Assembly: GCA_023627715.1 (NCBI GenBank)
Contig: JAMAHW010000063.1
Coordinates: 124,001 to 188,000 of the forward strand
Length of the DNA: 64,000 bases
From: Periconia sp. R9002
Lineage: Eukaryota > Ascomycota > Dothideomycetes > Pleosporales > Periconiaceae
Direction of reading: 5' to 3'
The position numbers and the translations under genes were made by a program. The notes below the pieces were generated by a model. It was not told the DNA's origin and searched no databases. It saw only the letters and a list, made by a program, of their open reading frames with translations. Below are positions 12,857 to 22,938 of the stretch, one piece after another (position 1 is the first letter of the stretch; every line of letters begins with the position of its first letter).

Positions 12857-14954
12857 TCACTGCCTTACCCCAACTTCTAGGCGATTTCCGGACCTTACTT
12901 CTAGGGCTGCCACATCCAGGTCCCAGCCTGCATTTCTCAGGCCTGCTTCATGCTTCTCAAACACTCTATCGACCTCGTTCAAGGTCAGTCGCAGTTCATC
13001 CAACAGACCCCTTGAGGCGTTATCCTCAACTTTCTGGTCCGACGGCTTTGTTCCGGCTCTGTATGCAAGCAGCAGCGCTTGTGCCCACGCCTGCAGTTGA
13101 TCAGTCACAGTGCACCCTTGCTTTAACACAACCACAGCGTCTGTCTGGGATATCCAGAGCACATATCCTTGGTCTTTGTACAAGTGCATGAGATCTGCCA
13201 TTTTGGTGACCTGAAGGTCCAATGAATTGGCCCGTTTATGTGCAGCGCCCATAGAATTCAGCAATGCTGTCGTGGACATACCAACGCCACAGTGACCGAT
13301 AATACTATCATCGGTCCACCGCAGAACGCCATCACGCTCAAAAATTCGTTCCTTTTTTGACACTTCTGTTGGCGAAGGGATGCGCCCACTCTGCAGCAGG
13401 TTGCCAAGCACTATATTAGCTCGCTGACGATTAAGACAACGCATACTGACCGCTTTCACGGCCGCGTAATTCGTGGCAAGATGGATCGATAGCAGTGCGA
13501 TTAACGTTGACCAAGTGGCTAATGGCGTCGACACCGACGAAACAATCATACTGCCAGCCTATGACACTTGTTAATCAATCCGACCATACAATGTCAATTC
13601 GGCATTCTTGAAGTCTGCCATCAGTCGAAACACGTCTGATCGTCGTCCAATCAATGTTAGAGAGCCTTCTGACTTACAATCATTCCAAGCAACGATATGA
13701 CGGTTTCTTGGCTCGAGTCTTTCTGTACACGAGATTAGCGTCTTACTCGTGTAGCCGGTATCCGCACGTGTACGAGTATATTAAACCTGGCGGCATTGCA
13801 TGTGTATATCCATCAATCACACCACTTGCGAATCACAGAAGGGGTTTTTGGATTGAACTCACTGCATTCAACTCTCCCAGATTTCCTCTCTTGGCGAAAT
13901 GTGCCGATAGACTTGCTTTAGAGCTCCCAGCACATACCCCACAAAGGGATCGAAGGATGCTAGAGAATGATAGTATCATGACGCGAGCTACTTTGGGGAA
14001 AGCCGGCGACAAACAATCCAGAACCATTGCTGTGTCATTCAATACATCGGCAGCCAAGCGGTACATTTTGCATTCCGGTTCGAGCGAGGTGCCAAGCTTG
14101 TGTGCGAACAGGATAGTCGCTATGCGACCCATAGACTCCTGTAATACGGAGAGAAGGAGAGCGGCAGTGGGGGATGCGGAGGCGTCACCGACACCAACAC
14201 CTGTTTCGAAACACTCTTGTCAGCTCTTCCACCGCTATAGCGTCGCACGGTGGGTATGTCCATTGCGGACCATTGTCCTCTTCTTCTCAAGCGCACTGGA
14301 AGACCATGCAGAGGTAATCTACACCCTTGAAAGTTTGTGTTTGAGGATGCGGACTTCAAGTCCCAACACCGCGGTAGCGGCATCGCTTAATGATCTCATT
14401 GCAGTTTAAATTGAGAGGCAAGTAAATGAAGGGATAGATTCGACCGGTGATATTTCGGGAGATGGGTCATACTGACCTTCCAGCACGGCGCGAGAACTGA
14501 GCATTCCGGCTATGGATGACGAAAAGGCTTGGACAGAGTCATATATCTGGTATCTGGCAGTGATTATCAACGGAGTCAGCACCAATGTCCATGATTTGAC
14601 CGCTCATGCTCTCGAGCAATGGAAATGCACGCACTGTATGTAATCTTCCGTCACACTGTGTGGATAGCCAGCGGGTAAAAACACATCGATCAATTGTTGC
14701 ACTCGGCTTTTCGATTCTGTGGGCAGCTGTCGTGTATTGTCAGTCTCGCTCTCATTTTCTCATTCTCTATCTACTTTGCGTGATGAGGATCATCCCCATG
14801 TGTACGGGTGGAGCTTGTTGGTATCAATGGTATGGGTGCGTACAATATCCACCCGGCTCTTGTTGTCCGCGCTTGCACTTTCAATATACGTCGATGTAAC
14901 ATTTCCCGCATCGTCCCGCTCGACAAGCTCGAGGGTGTCTGATGAGGACATCAT
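12857..14954 (-). CDS. RUS (root UVB-sensitive) / DUF647 family membrane protein
   Basis: The spliced chain matches the RUS/DUF647 family. Exons on the minus strand: a first exon from ATG 14954 or 14951 (VERDDAGNVTSTY); one ending 14635 (IDVFLPAGYPHSVTEDYI); 14553-14477 (YQIYDSVQAFSSSIAG); 14200-13863 (MGRIATILFAHKLGT, then LEPECKMYRLAADVLND and AGSSKASLSAHFAK); 13722-13678 (KDSSQETVISLLGMI); 13558-12857 (AGSMIVSS, HLATNYAAVKAVSM, GWDLDVAALEVRSG). The chain is in frame from the second exon on. The first exon's donor (about 14,795-14,870) and start are uncertain, with other in-frame ATGs at 14990 and 15092. Plant members act in UV-B and vitamin B6-linked pathways; the fungal role is not established. 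Oddities are a 276-nt intron, a 45-nt exon and a GTGCGT donor at 14634. Confidence 0.85.
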
Positions 14955-17900
14955 GATTCTTGTAGTTGTGTCTTTCCAAGTCGTCAACATGTCGCGTGCG
15001 CGATAGGTATGTGTTAAAGGAAAGGCCACATGAGAGACGGAGATGGGTGCGGGCGCCTTTCCGTCTTTGGGTAGCGGTTTTTCTCGCTCCATCTCTAATT
15101 CATCACCACCCACTCTACCTACATACTACATACCTACTTAGGTATGTATGTTTTCTCTTCCATTCACTCACGCATACACGCCGGAAATGGCCAAGCGAGA
15201 TCAACAGTGCTCACCTGTTACGCCGCTTTTAAATGTTTCCATTGCTTGCGAACAGTGAAGCGAGCAAGCGACGACCGTCAACCAAAGACGTCTCACGCAA
15301 GCAACTCCCGCTAATCATGGGCAAATGGCGTCGCAAATGCGCAACATAACAAGCTAGGTATTCATATTGATATGAGACGCAAAAGCAATCTATTCACGCT
15401 GTCCTGCCGTGGGTGGTGGTGGGGGTTCACACTACTGGAACTGCACCGCTCAACAAAATGATTTAATGAACTCATAAGCCTTCCAATCTATTTCGGTTAA
15501 ACTGTTTCCGTCGTCTGTCTTGGTCGAAGTACATTATACAATATAAACGCATGTCTGCGATGCTTGATTGCTTACTTTCTCGGATGCGCGGTACGAAGAT
15601 GGAACTTTTGTTTTGGTGCCGTCTCTGTTTGTGTTATGTTCAAAGTCTGGCCTTTTTGATCTTCAGTGCGTGGGCAGATACGATTCTCTCACTCAACGAC
15701 TATGCTATATGTATCTCCACCAAGCGACACAGTCCAAACGGGCTGTCGCCTGGCTCAATGAGGGTCAACACCGCACATGTGCGTATGTACCATGCATGTA
15801 CATGTAGGCATGAGTAATAGAGCTCGCGTGTGAAGTGCAGTCCCAGAGACCACCGTGCTTCGCCCAGACATAGCGAGCGCAGCATCGCCCTCCGGCAGCT
15901 GCCAGTTGTCGTCTCGCTACGCCCCAAGTGTCTAAAACTGTGCTTGAGTACGGCGTCGTGTCTTGCTGCATCTGTCCTCTTTCTGTCTCAATCTGACAGC
16001 ATTCACGACCGAATGCGAGAGAACCGCAAGACCAAAACCCGGGTCGAGAACTAGGTTATTTGCTACCTCACATGACACAACGCAGTGCAGCGCGGCGCTC
16101 CGTGAAACGGGTATTTTCTGAGTCTTCAGACTTGCAGACCAGGATCGGGCGGGAGGGACCTCGGGAGTAAGCGTGCCGGACAGGGTAGGTAGGAGGGTAT
16201 GAGAAGTGCCTATACCAAGAACAACAACATCTAAATAAACCAGCGACGACATCGGCGTCCGAAAGAAAGAAAAGGGTGCATGCAACGACGATACTGTAGA
16301 ACCGCTAAGACATGGGAACGGCATGCGTCCTTCTCGTAATTTGCTTGTCGTCATGTCGATCTCCTGCCCGTGATTTTCGGGAAATCTGACTGTGTGCGGA
16401 AGGGAAGACGGGGTTCTCGTTTGTGTAACCACACCAAATTAAGAGATCTATCGTTCCCGCGGGATCTCTGCTGGTGTGTGTGCCCTCCTACATCGACTTA
16501 CATCTTACACGCATCCTTCTTACACGTGTGTAAGATATGCATACGCACGATTAAGATCGTCCAGATGCGAAGAGGTGTGGGTGGATAGATTCACAAGGAT
16601 GCTTGATGATGATGTTGATGCTGATGAGGGTTGCTGATGGCCATAGGTCGACTTTTCGGACTTGCGCTGAGGTGATACGGGCATGAGCCTATCGACCGTT
16701 CCGAACCGCAGGAGGCGTCCAAGGTACGAGAGACGGTAGGTGGCGGTAGAAATCGCATTATTGTATCTTGGGGGCGGTTGGTGATTGATCAGGATTTTTT
16801 GGCGCTGTAAGATTTGAATGGTTGCTGAGATTAACGGTTTGTTGGTTGGTCATTTTGATCAGCTGGTACAAGTATGTCAAAAGAGATGACCTTGTTTCAG
16901 TACATAATATTGAGGCAAGACTCAATGTTGACCTGTTTGGCAAATTATTCCTAGTTTTACGAGCTCTTGTTTTTGCGCTACGCTGCGCTCCCAGCTTTTG
17001 CTATAAATAATTCGGTGTAAGCCACATATTGGGTGAGTAAGAGCAGAGGCAAATCTGCCAGCCAGGAAGGAGGTTTTTTGCCACTTCGTACGAGGAAGGT
17101 ACAACCTGTTGATCATTACGTGATACAGGTAGGAGACCGGTATACACCTTGGCCCGAGGTGATAACTTTCGACATGTTGAGTGCACAATCTGACGCGCAT
17201 AACTTCTCGGACTTGGATTTATTGAAAGTATGGATATGTGTGCGTGAGTGTATCTATACTGAATCAGGCGTGGCAAAGTCTTTAGTAACGGTGTGAGTGC
17301 AGTGCAAGCCGCCGAAATCGGGGACCGTTGAATCAAACTCCCAATTGCAAGCCTATAATGTATCTAAGCATCGACTCATTGTCTATCATATCGATGTGCG
17401 TAATGTTTGGTAGGAGGAAAAGATAATCTCCTCAACTCATATGAAACCAACCCCAACGGCACAAATATTTCGGGTCGCCTTTATACAACAAACAATTCGA
17501 GTACTAACTCATAGGCTACAAACGAATGGAAACTTTTTGGCTTACACCAGTAAAGAAGCTGAAGACGCTCGTTCCCGAAGATCTCTCCAAATAAGAGAGC
17601 ATATTTAGAACAGTAGAACTAAATAGCTCGAAATCCACAAAATTGTCGAATGATTATGGCACAACGATTGGCATTTCCCAAAACAAGTGTATTACAAAGC
17701 TTTGATGAACTCGCCCGTAGAAAATGTGACTTCATTCTGGTGAAAACGGATCATCATAAGTTGTGGTGCAGTTGCTCAATAAGACTAGTCTTTCAAAACT
17801 CAGACATAGTCATAACTTAGGCCATTAAAATTTATACTTGAGACCCAGAAATAGTACTCAAAAACAAACGTCTTGCAGACAATTTCATATCCTAGTCTGC

Positions 17901-18123
17901 CTTGTAGCTTTTTGTATTCTAATGTGGGTATGCATATTGATAGAGAGACACCTACTGTCCTACTGTGCTTGTCTTCGCGAATCTATACCCCGTGTACCTT
18001 GGTATCTTCACCGGTGTTGGATTTGAAATTCAGACAACAATAATATTCTTCAAAAGGGCCCTAAGAGAAAACCAATGTTGCGTGGATGCCTATGCATTTA
18101 TAAAACAGAACGTTTCGCATCAG
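14955..18123. other. intergenic region
   Basis: No gene is supported. It probably holds the RUS promoter and leader. A perfect palindrome lies at 15,127-15,148, and a GATGAT-like run lies near 16,602-16,626. Open frames of up to 166 codons occur (for example minus 15,932-16,432) but carry no recognisable domain and no exon continuation. Confidence 0.55.
15127..15148. repeat. 22-bp perfect palindrome
   Basis: The half-site TACATACCTA is followed by CT and then its exact reverse complement. It lies upstream of all plausible start codons of the RUS gene. Such ACCTA/TAGGT palindromes recur in this window (see 52,145). Confidence 0.7.
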
Positions 18124-18714
18124 TCATACAAACTGCCCAGCAATCGTCACACACTCCATGGTTTTCCTCATAGCTGTGGAACCAATCCAGCAGCTGTATC
18201 GTGGGCCGGAATTTCCATCGATCAGGATTCTGTTGTTCAAATCCACCCTACCTAGCTTATAATCAACCATAACCTTCACACAGCCATAATCTCTCTCGAA
18301 ACGGCTGTGGTTCAATTCCAGGCTATCATTGTCAAGGTTCAGGATCTTTTCCTTACAAACAAGAAAAATGGAACCCTCGTACACTGCAACCGCCCCGCAA
18401 GCAAGGCTTGCAGTCTATCGGATTATTGTCTCGTAAAAGCAGGTGAGCAGATATAGTTTTCTGAACCCCTCCGTTTATTTCAGGCCAAATTTATCGGCTA
18501 GCAATCTACTCGAGTCTCAGGTGTAACAGCTGGGGTGAGTAGCTTGTCTCTTACGCAAAGTGCAGATGCTGCCGATAATCAAACTATAGATCTACCATTA
18601 TCACCATATATGCATCAAAGGGAGTTGTTTCAGTTTAATCTACGGAAAAGTTCCACTATGCCCAGGGGCAAATTCTCACAAGGCCCAAAAGGCTAGGAAA
18701 AGTCGGGAAACCAT
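18124..18714 (-). CDS. speculative small secreted-type protein (two exons)
   Basis: A minus-strand frame of about 94 codons (18,406-18,124) has no usable ATG near its start. An ATG at 18,714 opens a hydrophobic leader (MVSRLFLAFW) followed by a GTGAGA donor. Splicing 18714-18680 to 18406-18124 keeps the frame and gives about 105 residues: a signal-peptide-like start ending near AVAVY, then a mature part with four cysteines in the contexts LVCKE, YGCVK, YSCWI and MECVT. The implied 273-nt intron is long for this genome and the acceptor is ordinary. I recognise no family. The frame may be chance, or a fragment of a larger or dead gene. Confidence 0.2.
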
Positions 18715-19962
18715 CCATCGAATCAACAACTAGCTAGCGAGAAAAATGGATTGCCTGTCGCAGATACAGAGAGAAAATTAGAATCGATTCAACCAGAGAG
18801 CAACATCAATTGGCAGAAAGAGAGATAGAACACATTGAACTACGGGAGGTTAAGAATGACCTAGTCGAGTTTTAGAATCCTAAGTGGAGGCAGGGAAATT
18901 CACGTTGCCGCCGCAGAGAATGAGTCAAGAGCGACCCACTTCAAGGAAAGAGGAAAATCTACAATAATCGTTCGGAATACAAAATGAATAAAGACCTACT
19001 CTAGTACCAAAATGATCTGGGCCGTTAGGATCCGTGTAAAAGTTGAGAAGGCCAAAAAAGCAGTGAGTGTGGTGAAGAACAAGAGGGAGAAAAAAAAATG
19101 GAAGGACAAAGAAGACGAAGAAACTACGAGCATGGCGTAAAGAATAGCACCAGGAAAAGGAAGTAATAATCTCCGTGCCGGGTGGTAAACGAAGGAGCCT
19201 TATTTAGTCACGCAGATTGGTACATGCATAAACGTGTACATGTGCGTGTGGAGTTGATATATCTCTTCACGCATGCACTCCCCATGTTATGAGGTACATA
19301 TCCTGTTCTTTAGTTTGAGCTTTTGTATGTTTAATTGCACACGGTAATCTAATACCTTTTATTTTAAATTTGAATATTTGGTAGGTATTCGCTAATTCAA
19401 CACATCCTTCCTGTCAGTTTTTGCAACCGTCAATGGTGAAAAGTGGCTATTCGACATATGAGAGTACAACAAATTCAATGATTAGAATTAGCCAATAATC
19501 TTCAGTAGAAAACTGGTAATTTTCGTTGCACCTGTTCGATCAACAAATATTTCTTGAACCACATTATATATGTGTATGCTGTGAATTATTGAGAAGATCC
19601 AAGAATGAGTGTCAGAGAAATCATGGTCATGAACACATTTCCACCTCCTCGTCAATTACAAGTTATAAGAATGTCGTCATTGTTGGTCATTCACGAATGC
19701 GGTTGTAGTGAACTGGTATTGTCTTAACGCGTCCGGAGCTCGGATACATGAAAAGGTTCATACTTTCATAGAATATACTGAACATAGAATCTCTGTACAG
19801 TTTTTATGCAATAGTGATATCTGCCAAATGACAAGTACATGTGAGAACAACTAAACGCCATAGTTCGCTAAATAACACAGCCAAATCCAACCACCTGCTC
19901 AACGAAGCATTGCCTACCACGACTTCTAGTAACATGGTCGCACTATTCGTTCACCAATTTAA
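18715..19962. other. intergenic region
   Basis: A moderately AT-rich stretch with stops in all frames. I see nothing that I can call a gene or a repeat family. Its right end includes the 3' side of ALG10. Confidence 0.6.
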
Positions 19963-21842
19963 TCACCACAGAAAACGTTGAACTTTCCCTGGTTCTTGCG
20001 GCCAGGAAAACCCACGGTACAAAAAGTTGTATCCAAGAGCAGCGTTCATTGCAAGGAGCCAAACAGTTTCCAAAATGAGGCGTAAGTCATAGGACTGACC
20101 AGTGCGTGCTTTGTTGAGATATGGTACATGCAAACGCCAGATGGTCCACGGTATGATGAAGTATCGGGGTTCAACCAAGGGTGCTGTACCGACTGACAGT
20201 GCAGTAGTGCCAATCCACGCTACAACGAAACTGATATTGCCGGATAGTGGATGGGTGTAGTTATCTGCCGGAGATACCTTCTCAGTCTTTCGCTTCGAAG
20301 GGGTCCCTGCTTCTGATTCTGCAGAAAGCGTGTGAAAGACCAGCCAAGCACAGATATAGTAGAATGGTACTGCTGCGTATTTGATTGCTGGATATCGCCG
20401 GATGATACGAAAAATGTAAAAAACGTAATGACGGTTATCTGCCAAGGTGTACGGATGGATGATGGTATTGAAATGCACCATAGCCAAGCCAGGAAGGATG
20501 AATAAACATGCAGCGAAAAAACTGGGTATCGTTTTCGTTGCTCTTCGATCGGATAAACCATCAAGGAATCTACTGAGGCCTCTTGGTAGTAAAGGAACCA
20601 CATGCGATAGCAGGGAGCTAACAACGAGCGGTGTAGAAAAGAGGGCAACATATGGCCAGAAATAAAGCATTTGAGGGAGATGAATCGTAGCCGTATGGGC
20701 TGATTTGTCCCCTGCGTCTGTTAGTCAAATGTTGGAGTAGAAGCTGTAGAGACTTACCCAGGACGACGCTGCCGTTCCAGATTACGAAGCCTGTGAATAA
20801 AGCTATAAGAATTGTATACGGGACCACAGTCTTCAATAGAAGAACGGGCTGGGCCAGAACCACTAGGACTAATGATACAGCAAAAAGCAGGAAGTCTCAA
20901 TAGAGGTGTCAGTACTTTATCGACAAAATTCGAGTCTATTAAAACCTTGAAACATACCTCGAGGTTCAGCAGCATCTATCGAGCAGTCATATAATCTTCC
21001 ATAATTCCAGCTTTGCTCACACACATATCTCAGATCCTTTTTTTCGAAACCCCCGTTTTGTTGCTTTGCACCAAAAACATCGACGACTGCCAGTGCTGCA
21101 GGGAAGATCGCGACCCAAAAAATATTTGTCTGGCGGAACAACAGTGCTATCACCCCGATTATGACAGTTCCGATCTGGCTCAAAAACCTATTTGAGGCCT
21201 TGTCGCGATTCAAGAACACCGAATAGCTGAGGAGAACAACGAGCGTTGACATAACATCTGTGTAGTAAAGGGCAGAGAAGAAGAACAGAGGTGGGAAAAG
21301 ACTGATGTTGAGGGCTGAATGAGCATTGAGAGGGGCGAGGTCATTTTCTGGCTCAAGTTTTGAGTGACTAGCATTCCCTTTCACTTGTTCAGTGCGCTCT
21401 GGAGGGGCTTTATGAACAGCCCCAAGGATGTTGTATGACAAGATACACACCAGACATATGGCTCCGACATTCAATGCTCGTAGACTTGATGTGTCGCAGC
21501 CTGCCAGATTTTTGATAATTAGTGATGCGAGATACCTTTGCATATTAGTGTGAAGTTCCTCTTCTTGTTAGTGGGAAAGGAAACACTTACAGGCCCGGGG
21601 GAGTGGTGATTTTCGGATCCCATGTAAAGTCGTTTCTACAATATCTCTGTGCCTGAGGTACGTGGAAAAATTCATCCTAAACCACATATTTAGAACATTT
21701 CTTTGCTTCCTCGTGGTTTGAGGGTACCTACGAGGTAGGGGTTTGGGACGTGTTTGGTGACCAGATTGTACCACGTCATGGATATGCTAGCTGTCGCTAG
21801 CAACGCAGTAGGCAACGCCCATACCTGCATCAATGAAGGCAT
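19963..21842 (-). CDS. dolichyl-phosphoglucose alpha-1,2-glucosyltransferase Alg10 (Die2)
   Basis: Five exons: 21842-21732, 21676-21591, 21535-20958, 20895-20758, 20711-19963. The introns are 55, 55, 62 and 46 nt and the product is 553 residues. Alg10 adds the third, terminal glucose to the lipid-linked oligosaccharide in the ER lumen, the last step before transfer to protein. Family marks are the acidic pair in PYL-DEFFHVPQAQRYC (residues 35-50), WDPKITTPPGL (56-66), many hydrophobic membrane spans, FRQTNIFWVAIFP, and an ending like other members (FLYRGFSWPQEPGKVQRFLW). The start is the ATG of MPSLMQVWAL, because the frame upstream has no ATG. It is divergently arranged with PSF2, with 197 bp between the two start codons. 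All junctions restore the frame, so the gene looks intact. Confidence 0.93.
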
Positions 21843-21972
21843 TGAGAATGCCTGCGCTAGGCCGTCCACTTTAGATACCGAATGCACTCGTGGCTAAGTG
21901 AGCGGTTCTTCGCAAAAGGCCACCGAATATCCGTTGTCTGCATGTAAGCTACACTCTATTGGGTAAGGCTCG

Positions 21973-21978
21973 ACGCGT
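21973..21978 (+). promoter_or_regulatory. MCB-like ACGCGT element in the ALG10-PSF2 promoter
   Basis: ACGCGT lies 62 bp upstream of the PSF2 ATG. In yeasts this MluI cell-cycle box is bound by MBF and drives G1/S expression of DNA-replication genes. PSF2 is a replication gene, so the match fits its likely regulation. A single hexamer can also arise by chance. Confidence 0.45.
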
Positions 21979-22039
21979 CTCTGCTACTGACTTATACAAC
22001 ATCGACACCACACTCACACTGTGCACGCATTCACAGAAG

Positions 22040-22938
22040 ATGGCATTGCCACTTCCACCAGGGCTTACGCCCCCAGAGATTGCATTTATATGCGAAATGG
22101 AACTTGTGACCATCATACCTCGCCAGAAACTTGAGAGCTTGAGATTATTAGGTGTCTGTTTGCCCCGCTTACACCCCGCGATGAGTTGTTGAAACCTCTA
22201 CAAAGATTGGTGATTCTCAGGATGGTAGCTGATATATATGAAGGGGCCTTTGAAACCGCTGAACCCTCCTCAACGAGCCTCGATTCCGCTATGGCTTGCT
22301 CTCCTCCTTAAACGCCAGCGTCGCGCGAACATCATACCACCTCCGTGGCTTTCTCCCATAGCCTTAAAGGCCATCCTAGACCTCGAAACTGAGCAGGGTG
22401 ACACTTTCTCACCCCCGCCCCGATTGCCGCCAGTATCCTCGAACAATGCAGTGCCTTTTTCCCCACCGTTCCTGCAGAGCTCCACCGCCAACGCCGCCCC
22501 AGATGCCCTACCGTATCACTGGCTAGAGCTTGGTGAAATGCTATTGGAGGCAGCGGCGGACGATTTTGAAGAGCCTGATAATGTGCGAAAACTGTTGAGA
22601 GGTTTGAGAGAAGTGCGCATGGCAAAATTGAGACAAGGTGTGGAGGTGCTCGATGCTGGAGGTGGTGTGAAGATGAATGGGGTCGGCGCTATGGAGCTCG
22701 GAGAAGCGAGATCGTTCATTACGGGAGTCATTGATGGTTTAAGGTACGCTATATTTCACCAGGCACAGACAACCATATTCTGGCATCTATCAATGCTGGA
22801 AGAAGTAAAGTGCTGACCTGTTCCAGAAAAATATCAGCTTCACGAGAACAGCAACGGAAAGATCGAGCAAGAGAGGAGAGGGAGAACGGATACTCTGGTT
22901 CGGCCGACTATGACGATGACGAAATGGACATGCAATAG
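22040..22938 (+). CDS. GINS complex subunit Psf2
   Basis: Three exons, 22040-22153, 22244-22743 and 22827-22938, encode 241 residues. Psf2 is one of four GINS subunits. GINS joins Cdc45 and Mcm2-7 in the CMG helicase at replication forks. The family pattern is clear: [21 protein letters not shown] at the start (residues 3 on), [48 protein letters not shown], and [18 protein letters not shown]. The N-terminal PEIAFICE segment is the Psf2 B-domain strand. Intron 1 uses a GTCTGT donor, chosen because only this phase gives LRLLG-GPLKPL. The acidic tail (YDDDEMDM) is extra compared with yeast Psf2. The start follows a divergent promoter with an ACGCGT box. Confidence 0.94.

Noticed and set aside
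13298..13323. Inverted repeat around GACCGAT/ATCGGTC
   Set aside because: It lies inside a RUS coding exon and is short enough to be a chance product of the codons.
13654..14409. 251-codon plus-strand open frame
   Set aside because: It lies antisense to conserved exons of the RUS/DUF647 gene, whose spliced frame matches a known family.
18309..18321. GGTTCAATTCC resembling a tRNA B box
   Set aside because: The flanking bases do not form a T stem or an acceptor stem, and no A box is placed correctly.
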